A stretch of 64,000 nt of DNA from Methylobacterium amylolyticum (GCF_030700245.1 NZ_JAUYZI010000010.1:62001-126000), one strand, 5' to 3'; counted from the stretch's first letter, positions 8,275 through 16,704 are shown. The notes: generated by a model from the sequence alone, not told the origin. Program-made: numbers and translations.

Positions 8275-9246
8275 TCACCGGCCGCGCAGGATCGCGTTCA
8301 TCCCGGCGGGATCGAGGGGCCCGTCCGCGGCGGCGGCCGGCGCCCGCGGCGCGGCGGCGCTCGCAGGTGCGGGCCCGGGTGCGGGCGCGGCGGCCGGCCG
8401 GCCCTGCGCGGCGAGCGCCTCGGCCAGCACGCGGCTGCGGCCGAGGATCGCGGCGAGCCGGGTGGCGTTGTTGAAGCTGGTGCCGTCCTTGGGATCGAGC
8501 CCGCCCTCCTTGTGGAGCGCGACCCCGGCCGCGGCGTCGTACATCAGCGAGCCCGAGGAGCCGCCGAGCGTGTCGCAGCGGTGGCGCAGGTCGGGCCCCT
8601 CCGGCTGGTCCCTGAGGGCGAAGCAGCGGAACCGGCTCATCACCTTCGGGCGCCCCATCGGGTGGTGGATCACCAGCATCGAGCGGTTGCCCGGCACGGC
8701 CTCGCCGGACAGGCGCACGGCGCCGTAGACGGCGGTCGGGCGGCCGGTCACGCGGGCGATGGCGAAGTCGAGGCGCGGGTCGAACTCCACCGGGCGGGGG
8801 TCGATCTCGAAGCGCGCCGAGCCCTGGCCGTCGAGGGTCAGGTAATCCATCAGGATCGAGGCCTTCACCGGCCGCAGGTCCCCCGCCTGGGGCAGGCAGT
8901 GGTGGTTCGTCAGCACGTAGTCGCCCGCGATCAATTCCCCCGTGCAGGAGGCGCCGACCCGCTGGCCGCTGCGCGCGTTCTCCAGCACGATGTCGACCCG
9001 GCCGACGGGGCGCGCCAGCGCGGCGAGCTCGCTCCGGGCGTCGAGCTCGGCGATCGGCTCGAACGCGCCCTTGTTCTGGTCGACGTAGGCCGCCGCGTCG
9101 CCGGTGGTCTGGCGCAGCGGCAGGCGCGCCTTGCCGTAATCATCGGGATCGAAGCCGACGACCTGCGCCGCCGCGCTCCCGGCGGCGCCGGTCGCCAGCG
9201 CGAGCCCCGCCAGGATCGTGGCGCGTCTCCGGCGGCTCTGGATCAT
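8275..9246 (-). CDS. Exported trypsin-like serine protease
   Basis: A 323-residue protein with a signal peptide ending 'GSAAAQ' at about residue 28. The chymotrypsin-fold triad is visible: H116 in 'TNHHC', D160 in 'DFAIAR' and S231 in 'GGSSGS'. C101 and C117 are spaced like the Cys42-Cys58 disulphide of trypsins. The serine motif is GGSSGS rather than the usual GDSGGP, a variant also seen in Glu-specific and bacterial trypsin-like peptidases. An Ala/Pro-rich tail (about 280-310) follows the domain. Its place in an operon with a caspase-fold protease suggests that the two act in the same periplasmic pathway; the substrate is unknown. Confidence 0.85.
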   Translation of the reverse strand: MIQSRRRRATILAGLALATGAAGSAAAQVVGFDPDDYGKARLPLRQTTGDAAAYVDQNKGAFEPIAELDARSELAALARPVGRVDIVLENARSGQRVGASCTGELIAGDYVLTNHHCLPQAGDLRPVKASILMDYLTLDGQGSARFEIDPRPVEFDPRLDFAIARVTGRPTAVYGAVRLSGEAVPGNRSMLVIHHPMGRPKVMSRFRCFALRDQPEGPDLRHRCDTLGGSSGSLMYDAAAGVALHKEGGLDPKDGTSFNNATRLAAILGRSRVLAEALAAQGRPAAAPAPGPAPASAAAPRAPAAAADGPLDPAGMNAILRGR

Positions 9247-9274
9247 TCCCGTCCTCCTCTGGGCCGGCCCGCGC

Positions 9275-10477
9275 TCATCGGCGTTCGAGCGCGTGGGTGA
9301 GCGCGTGCGTGAACGCAGGGCCGGGGCGGTCCCCGGGGGGACCGGCCTCCGGCACCGCCTGGGCGGCGTAGACGAGGTTCCGCCGGCCGTCCTCGCGCAG
9401 GAAGTAGGCCCGGGCGCCGTCGGCGAGCGTCGTGGGCGGCAGCGCCGCCGCGCGCAGCTCCGGCCCGACCTCGACCCGCAGGCCGGGCCCGGCGGGGCGG
9501 AAGGCGAGGCCGCACAGGTCCGGGGCGAGGCGGCTCGGGCGCAGGCGCCCCGCGGCCTCGACCGGCACCGGCCGGCGCTCGGGCGGGTCGGCGCCGAAGG
9601 CGACGCGCCGGCAGGACGAGCGGGCCGGCGCCACCAGCTCCTCCACGAGGATCGAGTCCTTCGCGGGAGCCGGGGGGTCCGCCCGCGCGGGCGCCGCGCC
9701 TACCATCCCTTGCTCTGCCCCTTGCTCTGCCCCCTGCGCGGCCGGCCCGCGCGGGTCGGGCGCCCGCGCGTAGACCGCCCCGAGGGCGGCGAGGGCGGCG
9801 ATCCCGGCCGCGGCCGCGGCGGCCCGCGCGGGGCGCCGCGGGAGATGGCGCGGGAGGTGTCGCGTCGTCCCGGGGGCCGGCCCCGGTTCGGTCGCGGGAC
9901 CCGCCCCGCGAAGCGCTTCGAGGGCGTCGAGGGCCGTCGGCACGGCGGCGGGCAGGATGACCGGGGCCTGAGCGCGGCCCAGGGCGGCGAGGCCGCGCGC
10001 GGCCTGCGCCCGCTCCGGTCCCTCCGGCAGGAGCGCCGCGAGGGCGGCCCCCGGGGCGGCGTCGAGCAGCGCGCGGGAGCGGGCGATCTTGTCGAGGAGC
10101 GCGTAGTCGGCGGGCAGGATCGCGAGGTCGAGGTCGACGGCCCCGGTGGCCCAGAGCACGAGGTCCGCCTCCCCCGGGTCGGCGACGAGCCGGTGCCCGC
10201 GCGCGAGGAGCCCGTGCGCGAGGCAGACCGGCACCTCCCAGGAGCGGCCGGCGTCGAAGCTGCCCGACAGCCGCAGCTCGTGCGGCCCCCCGTCGGCGAG
10301 CCCCGCGAGGGGGCCGCCGGGGGCGGTCAGCCGCGCGTAGTCCCCCGACCACGGCAGCGGGCGGTAATCCCCGTCGGCGAAGGCGGCGGAGGCGGGCAGG
10401 CCCCGGCGCGCCTTGAGCGAGCGGATCACGAGCGGGCCGCCGGTGGTCGGCACCACGACGAGGATCGCGATGCTCAT
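9275..10477 (-). CDS. Unrecognised membrane-anchored protein
   Basis: A 400-residue protein without an N-terminal signal peptide. Residues 1-195 form a cytoplasmic domain starting 'MSIAILVVVPTTGGPLVIRS' that includes 'ADLVLWATGAVDLDLAILPA'. One hydrophobic helix lies at about 217-236 after a basic stretch, and the C-terminal 165 residues, with two cysteines, would then be periplasmic. It therefore looks like a protein linking cytoplasmic partners to the exported proteins of the operon. I recognise no family. The gene starts 13 bases after the upstream gene. Confidence 0.55.
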   Translation of the reverse strand: MSIAILVVVPTTGGPLVIRSLKARRGLPASAAFADGDYRPLPWSGDYARLTAPGGPLAGLADGGPHELRLSGSFDAGRSWEVPVCLAHGLLARGHRLVADPGEADLVLWATGAVDLDLAILPADYALLDKIARSRALLDAAPGAALAALLPEGPERAQAARGLAALGRAQAPVILPAAVPTALDALEALRGAGPATEPGPAPGTTRHLPRHLPRRPARAAAAAAGIAALAALGAVYARAPDPRGPAAQGAEQGAEQGMVGAAPARADPPAPAKDSILVEELVAPARSSCRRVAFGADPPERRPVPVEAAGRLRPSRLAPDLCGLAFRPAGPGLRVEVGPELRAAALPPTTLADGARAYFLREDGRRNLVYAAQAVPEAGPPGDRPGPAFTHALTHALERR

Positions 10478-10490
10478 GCCGGCCCGGCGC

Positions 10491-11108
10491 TCACAGCAGG
10501 AACACCGCCGCGGCCGGGTCGGCCAGGAGGCGTCCGAGCCGGTCCGCCTCGGGCAGGGCGGGGTCGAGGGCGAGCAGGTAGGCGCCCTCGACGGGGGCCG
10601 GCAGGGCGAGCCGCACCGCCGCGTCGCCGAGGCTCGCCTCGATCGCGGCGATCGCCCGCCCGGAGCCGCCGCGGATCACGAGGAGCGGCGGCGACCCGTC
10701 CTCGGCCGGCACCAGCTCCAGCACGTAGGCGCCGACCCGGCGCGCGGCGAGGCCGCCGTCCGAGGCCGCGACGGCGAAGGGGGCGTGGGCGACCGCCTGG
10801 CCCGCGAGCAGCGCGCGGTAGCGCCGCTGCGCCGCAGGGTCGCCGCGCAGGGCGCGCACCACCGCGAGGTCCACCGGCGCGCCGGGGGCGCGGGTCGCGT
10901 GCGCCCAGAGCGCCGCGAGCCCCGGGCGGGCTGGCTCCTCGCCGAGCTGCACGCCGCCCGCCGCATCGCCCGGCGCGCGGCCCGCCGCGTCGCGCATCAG
11001 GCCGCGGGCGGCGTGCAGCTCGGCGAGGAGCCGGGCCGGATCGCGCGAAGCCGGGTCGTCCCTGTCCGGCTCGTCCCTGCCGGGATCGCTCATCCCGGGG
11101 CCGCTCAC
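10491..11108 (-). CDS. Unrecognised cytoplasmic protein of the caspase operon
   Basis: A 205-residue protein with no signal peptide or membrane helix, rich in Ala, Leu, Asp and Arg. GTG 11108 overlaps the upstream stop (GTGA), the same junction type as elsewhere in the window; ATG 11093 is an alternative start giving 200 residues. It contains 'RLLAELHAARGLMRDAAG' and 'VGAYVLELVPAEDGSPPLLV' but no motif that I recognise. The tight overlap suggests its product works with the preceding 503-residue protein. Confidence 0.5.
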   Translation of the reverse strand: MSGPGMSDPGRDEPDRDDPASRDPARLLAELHAARGLMRDAAGRAPGDAAGGVQLGEEPARPGLAALWAHATRAPGAPVDLAVVRALRGDPAAQRRYRALLAGQAVAHAPFAVAASDGGLAARRVGAYVLELVPAEDGSPPLLVIRGGSGRAIAAIEASLGDAAVRLALPAPVEGAYLLALDPALPEADRLGRLLADPAAAVFLL

Positions 11109-12616
11109 GACACCACCGCCGGGCTCGCGGCGGCGTCCGCGGCGTAGGCCGCGGTGAGCACGGCGGCGAAGGCCGCCCGGTCCGCGGCGAAGGCCGCATC
11201 GAGGGGGCGCTGGCGGTCGAGCGCGGCGAGCGCCCGGTCCAGGCGGTCGGCCTCCGCGGACAGGCGCAGCAGCGCGTCCTGCGCGGCGGCGAAGCCGGCC
11301 TCCAGCCGGGCCCGGTCGTCGAAGCCGGCGCGGCGGACCCGCCGGAGATCGGCCTCTGCGGCCGCCAGCGCCGCGCGCGCCGCCGCGGGCAGGTCGGCGG
11401 CGCCCCCGGCGAGCCGCAGCGCCGCCGCGATGCGGAGCATGCGCCCGAGATGGCCGGCGAGGTCCCGGGCGCGGGCGGCCAGCGCGGCGTAGCTCTCGGC
11501 CTCCGCGCAGGCGGCGCGCTCGGCCACGCCCGCGCCGCCGCCGCCCCGGCGCAGCCGGTTGGCGATGCCGGACTGCACCCGCCCGAAGCTCGCGGCGCGC
11601 AGGGCGGTCAGGGGGCGCGTGCGGTGGAACGGGTCGAGCCGCAGGAGGTCGGCGAGATCGTCGCGCTCCGCGCCCGTGAGGATCTTCGGCCCCTCGGGAA
11701 AGCCCGCCAGGAGGTCGGCCAGCGGCGCGGGCGGGTCGTCGGCGGCGAGGTCGGCCAGGGCGGCGTCGAGGCGGTCGGCGTCGAGCCGGCCGTCCCAGTC
11801 CGCCGCCGCGTCGAGGGGCGCCGCCGCGTTCAGGCCGCCGAGGTCGCGCAATACCGCCGCGGCGGCCTCGAAGGTCACGAAATGCTCGGCCACCGTGCGG
11901 AAGCCCGGGCGCTCGCCCGCGCGCATCTCGGCCTGCCAGACCGCGAGCACGTCGTCGTCGTCGAAGGCGGTGCGGCCGGCGAGATGCGCGAGGATCGCCC
12001 GGAAGCGCCGCTCGTGCGCGGCGAGCGGCATGTGGGCGCCCCGGTAGGCGGCGAGGCGGCGGGCGAGGCGCTTGGCCAGGACCGCGGCGGCGTCGGCGTC
12101 CGGCGCGCGCGCCAGTTCGTCGAGCCAGTCGGCGAGCGCGGCGAAGTGCGCGAGGTCCTCGGCCGCGAGCAGGAACTCGCCCAGCGCGAGAAGCCGCGCG
12201 AGGCCGCCCCAGCCGCCGCGCCAGCCGCGGGCGCCGCCGAGCACGAGGCCCCGTGCGTCCGCGGCGGCGGCGCCCGCGGCGGACGCGCCGAAGCGGGCCT
12301 CGATCGCGCCGGGCCGGGCGAGGCCGGGATCGAGGACGAGGGTGACGAGGTCGCGCCCGTCGCGGGCTCCGGTCAGCAGGGCGAGGGCGGCCAGCGCGTG
12401 GGCGAGGTCCCAGAGCGGCTTGTCCCGGTTCGGGCGCACGGCGCCGGTGACGACCCGGGCGAGCCACGCCCGATCCTCCCGCGACAGGGCGCGCCCCTCG
12501 CCGACGGTGGCGAGATCGGCCGCGCAGCGCTCGTCGTAGCCCCCGATGGTTCCTCTCCCGGTCTCGTCCCCCCGGCGCATCGCGGCGCGGCGCATGGTTA
12601 ACCCGCGTGCGGCCAT
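11105..12616 (-). CDS. Large helical cytoplasmic protein, unrecognised
   Basis: About 503 residues, almost entirely predicted helix, Ala/Arg/Leu/Asp-rich, with no export signal. The C-terminal third ('AAEADLRRVRRAGFDDRARL', 'SAEADRLDRALAALDRQRPL') has heptad-like spacing suggestive of a coiled coil. The start is uncertain: ATG 12616, 12595 and 12580 are all possible and none has a strong ribosome site. I recognise no domain. A gap of 124 bases separates it from the upstream DUF4384-like gene, and its stop overlaps the next gene. Confidence 0.5.
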   Translation of the reverse strand: MAARGLTMRRAAMRRGDETGRGTIGGYDERCAADLATVGEGRALSREDRAWLARVVTGAVRPNRDKPLWDLAHALAALALLTGARDGRDLVTLVLDPGLARPGAIEARFGASAAGAAAADARGLVLGGARGWRGGWGGLARLLALGEFLLAAEDLAHFAALADWLDELARAPDADAAAVLAKRLARRLAAYRGAHMPLAAHERRFRAILAHLAGRTAFDDDDVLAVWQAEMRAGERPGFRTVAEHFVTFEAAAAVLRDLGGLNAAAPLDAAADWDGRLDADRLDAALADLAADDPPAPLADLLAGFPEGPKILTGAERDDLADLLRLDPFHRTRPLTALRAASFGRVQSGIANRLRRGGGGAGVAERAACAEAESYAALAARARDLAGHLGRMLRIAAALRLAGGAADLPAAARAALAAAEADLRRVRRAGFDDRARLEAGFAAAQDALLRLSAEADRLDRALAALDRQRPLDAAFAADRAAFAAVLTAAYAADAAASPAVVS

Positions 12617-12740
12617 CCGTCATCCCCGCCGACTTGCCCGCCGACCTGCCCGCGGGCCGCGGGCGCTCCGGCACCGGCATGTGCACGCCGGAGATGGGCG
12701 CCCCAGAGCGCGATCCGCGGGCCGGGGGCGACCCGCCGCC

Positions 12741-14294
12741 TCACCGCACCGCGATCCGCGCCGCGGCCTCGGTCACCCCGGGCACCTGGCGGATGCGTTC
12801 GAGCAGGTCGAGCACCTCGGCGGGCGCGAGCAGCCGCGCCTCCGCGTCGGCGGCGGGGGCCGCGGCGAGCCAGCGCGCGGCGAGTTCGGGGGGCAGGCCG
12901 CCCTCGACCCCGAAGCAGGCGAACAGGTTCTCGAACGGCTCGCCCGCGACGATCTCGTCGAGCCCGTAGCCGCGCGGGTAGCGCCGCGCCTCGCCGGGCT
13001 TCAGGGGCGCGAGCGAGGCGTCGTTGCCGCGCACCGGCAGGGCCACGAAGGCGGTCTCGTCGGGGGCGACCACCCAGCAGTAGAGGCTTTGCCGGGCGCG
13101 CGACTCGATGCGGATCTCCAGCCGCTGGCCGGCGGCGAAGGGCGTGGCGGCGGCCGCGACCGCGAGCCGCGTCCCGTCGGTGCGCGCCGTGGCGGCCACG
13201 TGGTCGAGGAAGGGGCGGGGGGTCGGGTCGCAGCCGAGCCCCTCGACCCCGATGCGCCGCCGCCCGGTCGGGGCCAGCACCGCGCCGTCGCGGCCGAATT
13301 CCAGCTCCATCCACGCCTGCCGGTCGCGGTCGACCAGGAAGCGCCCGCGCGCCGTGACCGCGCCGGTGCAACTGGTGCCGGGCGGGCGGCGGCGCACGTC
13401 GAGGCGGGCGCCCTTCAGCACGCGGTTGGCCGAGCGCGCTTCGGCGTCCAGCGCGATGAGCAGGCGGTCGGTGAGCGCGCCCGCGCAGGTCGAGTGCCCG
13501 CCCTCGGCCACGAAGGGGCAGACCTCGATCGCGCTCGCGTTCGGCGCGGCCTGCGCGAGGGCCTTCACCGCGCCCTCCATCACCGCGTCCACGTCGGCGA
13601 CGCCGGCCCCGACGCGGATCGGCAGGATCACCGGCTCGCTCGTCGCCTTGCACGCGGCCGCGCGCGTGATCGCCTGGAGCCGGAGGGCCGCGGTCTCGCC
13701 GGCCCGGCGGGGCTCCACCAGGAAGACGCTGGCGTCCCCCGCGAAGGCCGCGCGGATCTGCGCCTCGGCCTCGGCGCCGGAGAGGCCGGTGGTGCCCTCG
13801 GCGAGCGCCTTGATCCGCACCACGTCGGCGGCGGCCGCGAGCCTGACCCGGCCCGTCGCCTGGAGCCGGCTCTCGACGGCGAGGCGCACCTCCTCGGCCT
13901 GCTCGCGCGACAGCGCCGTCTGGCCCGGCTCGACGCCGACCACGGCGAGCGTCAGGTCGGGCCGCCCGGCGCAGGCGGCCACCGCGTCGAGGAAGGGGGT
14001 GAGGGTGGCGGTGGTCGGGTCGGCGCGGGCGGGAACGATGAGGAACAGGAGAAGGGCTGCGAGGAGCAGAACCGCGCCTCTCCCTCCCCCCTCTGCGGGG
14101 GAGGGTACCCTGCGAAGCGGGGGGGGAGAGGGGAGCCCGGCTTCCGGAAAAGGCGCGTCTTGCATGAAGGGCAGAGCCTCGTCCGGAAGCCGGGCTCCCC
14201 TCTCCCGACCCCTGCTGACGCAGGGGCCACCCTCCCCCGCAGAGGGGGGAGGGAGGATTGCGCGGGCCGGTACTCCCCTTCGGATCACTCTCAT
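12741..14294 (-). CDS. Exported DUF4384-like protein with a repeat element inserted at its N-terminus
   Basis: A 517-residue open frame starting at ATG 14294, which overlaps the caspase gene's stop (ATGA). After twelve residues ('MRVIRRGVPARA') comes about 60 residues encoded by a palindromic repeat, then a hydrophobic signal core 'AVLLLAALLLFLIVPARA'. Removing the repeat restores a normal signal peptide, so the element went into its n-region without breaking the frame. The first mature domain ('DLTLAVVGVEPGQTALS', 'ADVVRIKALAEG') may be TolB-N/CsgG-like. The C-terminal part ('AAGQRLEIRIESRARQSLYC', 'ENLFACFG') resembles DUF4384, a domain often encoded next to bacterial caspases. Translation might also begin inside or after the repeat. 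Confidence 0.7.
   Translation of the reverse strand: MRVIRRGVPARAILPPPSAGEGGPCVSRGRERGARLPDEALPFMQDAPFPEAGLPSPPPLRRVPSPAEGGGRGAVLLLAALLLFLIVPARADPTTATLTPFLDAVAACAGRPDLTLAVVGVEPGQTALSREQAEEVRLAVESRLQATGRVRLAAAADVVRIKALAEGTTGLSGAEAEAQIRAAFAGDASVFLVEPRRAGETAALRLQAITRAAACKATSEPVILPIRVGAGVADVDAVMEGAVKALAQAAPNASAIEVCPFVAEGGHSTCAGALTDRLLIALDAEARSANRVLKGARLDVRRRPPGTSCTGAVTARGRFLVDRDRQAWMELEFGRDGAVLAPTGRRRIGVEGLGCDPTPRPFLDHVAATARTDGTRLAVAAAATPFAAGQRLEIRIESRARQSLYCWVVAPDETAFVALPVRGNDASLAPLKPGEARRYPRGYGLDEIVAGEPFENLFACFGVEGGLPPELAARWLAAAPAADAEARLLAPAEVLDLLERIRQVPGVTEAAARIAVR
14077..14256. repeat. Palindromic repeat family A, copy 1 (in frame within a gene)
   Basis: About 180 bp forming a long imperfect inverted repeat. 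The left arm starts 'cctctccctcccccctctgc' and the right arm ends 'gcagaggggggagggagg', with nested matches such as 'agcccggcttccgg' / 'ccggaagccgggct'. The approximate length is a multiple of three. Other copies in this window lie near 20777 and 25054. Boundaries are good to a few bases; I could not identify a clear target duplication. Confidence 0.9.
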
Positions 14295-16450
14295 TCCGCC
14301 TCGTTCGCCCGGGCGTACTGGTCGAGCGCCCGCACGAAGACCGGGTTGAAGCGGCCGTCGAGGGCGCCCGGGTAGTAATCCGCCTCCTTCACCGCGCGCT
14401 GGACGGTGCGGATCGTCTCCGGCTTGAGCTTCTGGGCCGCCGTGTCGGTGGCCGAGACCGAGGCCGCGCCGAGCTCGCCCCGCTTCAGCGCCCGCATCAC
14501 CATGTCGGACGAGCGCACCCCCGGAAAGTAGCGGCCGAAGCCGTTGTCGATCAGCGTCGCCATCGTGGCCATGGCGACGGGGTCGCCCTTGTCGGCGGCC
14601 TGCCGGAACAGGTCGAAGCCCCGGCGCAGGTCCTTCGGGAAGCCGTAGGCGCCGGTGGCGTAGTGCGGCACCAGCTTGGAGATCGAGGCGACGTCGCCGC
14701 CCTCGACCGCGCGCTTGTAGAGCGCCACCGCCGCGGCCTCGTCCTTGGGCACGCCGTTGCCGTACTCGAGCATCCGCGCGGCGTTGGCGAGCGCCACGAC
14801 GTTGCCGCCCTCGCCCGCCTGCCGGTAGAGCCGCAGCGCCTCGGCCTGCTGGCGCTTCACCCCCTGGCCGTTCTCGTAGAGCGTGGCGAGGTTGTTCATC
14901 GCCGAGACGCTGCCGGCCTTGGCGGCGCGGTCGTAGGCGGAGAACGCCTCCTTGTAGCGGTCGGCCCGGTCGTAGGCGCGGCCGAGCTGGTAGGCGAGCC
15001 GGCGCAGGCCCGGGTAGGCGGTGGACGCCTCGCGGCAGGCCTCGGTCGCGGCCGTGGCCTCGATCCGGCCGAGCTTCACCCCCGGCACGCCCTGGGGCCG
15101 GTCGGGGTCGTCGGTGCCCGCCGCGAGCGCGTCGCAGCGCTTGACCCGGGGATCGGCGCTCGGGTTCTGGCCGCCGAGATAGCCCTCCGCGAGGCCGCGA
15201 TAGGCGCAGACCGCGCCGCAGGAATCGAGGTAGGCCTGGTACTGCCGGGCGCTGCCGAACCGCGCCCAGTTCTCCTGGTCGATCGCCGCGGCGTCCCGCT
15301 GCCGCCCGGCCAGCAGCCGGTCCATCGCCTGGGGCCGGTAGGCGCAGACCGCGCCGCAGCCGCCGATATAGGCCTCGATCGCCTCGCGGGTGCCCGCGGT
15401 CTCCGCGCGCCGCCACGCCGCCTCGTCGCGCACCGAGGCGACGCCCCGGGCCACGGCCTCCACCGGCAGCGAGGCCTTCAGCACGATCGGCGCGTCGTCG
15501 ACCTCCGGCACCTGCGCGCGGCCCGAGGTGCGGCGGGCCGCCTCCTCGACCTCGCGGGCGAGGTAGCGCTTCAGCTCCCCCCAGGAGACCTGCCCGTCGC
15601 CGTCGCCCTGCTGATCCTTGGTGTCGGCGAACTGATCCTTGGCGTCGGCGAGCCCCGAGACGCCCATCAGGAAGCGGCTGGTCAGCAGGCCGAGCCGGTT
15701 CGGCTCGTCCCAGTTCGCGGGCGTCGCGCCGGAGGTCGCCACCACCCGCACGATCCCGTTGCCCGCCTTGGGCCGGGCCGGCGCGAAGCCCGGGGCCGAG
15801 ACCGCCAGCAGGCTCTCGCCCTTGCGCCCGGTCTCGCCGGTGAAGCAGGCGTCGATCATCACCACGAGCTGGCGCTCGGGCCCGATCCGGCGCTTCACGA
15901 GGTCGAGGTTGCGGTAGAGGGTCTCCAGCGCGTAGCCGCTCTCGCCCTGGTTCGGGTTGCCGTCCTCGGGCAGCAGGAAGGGCTGCTTCGTGGCCAGATC
16001 CGGCACGCCGTGGCCCGAGTAGTAGACGAAGACGTTCGAGCGGCCCTCGCGCACGCTGCGCCACAGCCGGCCCGATTGCGGGTTGCGCTCGGTGCCGAAC
16101 GCTTGGTTGAACTCGTTGAGCGTCGCGTCGTTCAGGACGAAGACGTTGCCCTCGCGATAGCCCAAGCGCTCGATCAGGTAGGCGCGGATCGCGGCGGCAT
16201 CGTTGTGGGCGTAATCGACCGGCACCGTCTGCTTGTAGTTGCGGTTGCCGATCACCACGGCGATCGAGTCGGCGTTGTCGCCGAAATCCGCCGCCTCGGG
16301 CGCCGCCCGGGCCGGGATCGGGAGGAGCGCGGCCAGGAGAAGGATAACTTGGAGAAGCGTGATCCGGAGAAGCGGGGCCCGGAGGAATGCCGCATGGAGG
16401 AATGCCGCCTGGAGCGCCGCGGTGCTGCGCCCTGATGCCTGTCTCGCCAC
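14291..16450 (-). CDS. Exported caspase-family (C14) protease with Sel1 repeats and peptidoglycan-binding-like tail
   Basis: A 719-residue protein from GTG 16450, preceded by GGAGAGG. The signal peptide ends 'LPIPARAA'. The caspase p20-like domain spans about 60-260 with the catalytic dyad H147 in 'YYSGHG' and C202 in 'MIDACFTG'. An acidic EF-hand-like loop 'DQQGDGDGQVSWGEL' follows at about 283-297. Two related segments with the Cys pair CGAVC (near 360 and 405) could form disulphides. Sel1/TPR-like repeats occupy about 480-620. The last 35 residues ('AVKEADYYPGALDGRFNPVF') resemble a PG_binding_1 domain. It is the first gene of the operon and likely a wall-associated periplasmic cysteine protease. 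An upstream ATG at 16564 would give an improbably long n-region. Confidence 0.85.
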   Translation of the reverse strand: MARQASGRSTAALQAAFLHAAFLRAPLLRITLLQVILLLAALLPIPARAAPEAADFGDNADSIAVVIGNRNYKQTVPVDYAHNDAAAIRAYLIERLGYREGNVFVLNDATLNEFNQAFGTERNPQSGRLWRSVREGRSNVFVYYSGHGVPDLATKQPFLLPEDGNPNQGESGYALETLYRNLDLVKRRIGPERQLVVMIDACFTGETGRKGESLLAVSAPGFAPARPKAGNGIVRVVATSGATPANWDEPNRLGLLTSRFLMGVSGLADAKDQFADTKDQQGDGDGQVSWGELKRYLAREVEEAARRTSGRAQVPEVDDAPIVLKASLPVEAVARGVASVRDEAAWRRAETAGTREAIEAYIGGCGAVCAYRPQAMDRLLAGRQRDAAAIDQENWARFGSARQYQAYLDSCGAVCAYRGLAEGYLGGQNPSADPRVKRCDALAAGTDDPDRPQGVPGVKLGRIEATAATEACREASTAYPGLRRLAYQLGRAYDRADRYKEAFSAYDRAAKAGSVSAMNNLATLYENGQGVKRQQAEALRLYRQAGEGGNVVALANAARMLEYGNGVPKDEAAAVALYKRAVEGGDVASISKLVPHYATGAYGFPKDLRRGFDLFRQAADKGDPVAMATMATLIDNGFGRYFPGVRSSDMVMRALKRGELGAASVSATDTAAQKLKPETIRTVQRAVKEADYYPGALDGRFNPVFVRALDQYARANEAE

Positions 16451-16621
16451 GATCCTCTCCCCGGTCGCCCTCGGGACAATCTTCCTCAGCTCGGGGCGTC
16501 CGTCCTCGCTCGGGACGCCGGCCCTGTCCGGGCGAGGGTTACCCCGGGCCGGCCTGGGAAACAATTGCGGTGCGCGGGACCCGCGCGGGCCGCCGTCCCG
16601 GACGGGGCCCCGGGATCGGCG
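16451..16621. other. Probable promoter region of the caspase operon
   Basis: 171 bases upstream of the caspase start contain no supported gene. The region includes relatively AT-richer stretches ('gacaatcttcctcagc', 'gggaaacaattgcggtgc') that could hold the promoter. I could not fix -35 and -10 boxes with confidence. Confidence 0.3.
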
Positions 16622-16693
16622 TCAGCATCGCGCGATCACCGCGAAGATCAGGCTGAGGACGGCGAGGTGGAGCGGCGAGAGCGCGATCAGCAT
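16622..16693 (-). CDS. Possible 23-residue single-helix membrane peptide
   Basis: An ATG 11 bases after the stop of the upstream gene, preceded by GAGGGGCC, opens a 23-codon frame: 'MLIALSPLHLAVLSLIFAVI' followed by ARC. Nearly the whole product is one hydrophobic helix, typical of small membrane proteins. The ribosome-site spacing and tight coupling favour translation, but length alone cannot exclude chance. Confidence 0.35.
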   Translation of the reverse strand: MLIALSPLHLAVLSLIFAVIARC

Positions 16694-16704
16694 CGTCCGG
16701 CCCC

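Noticed and set aside
12741-16064. 1107-residue fusion of caspase and DUF4384 frames
   Set aside because: The frame upstream of 14294 is a shifted reading of the caspase gene; the true gene starts at the ATGA overlap.
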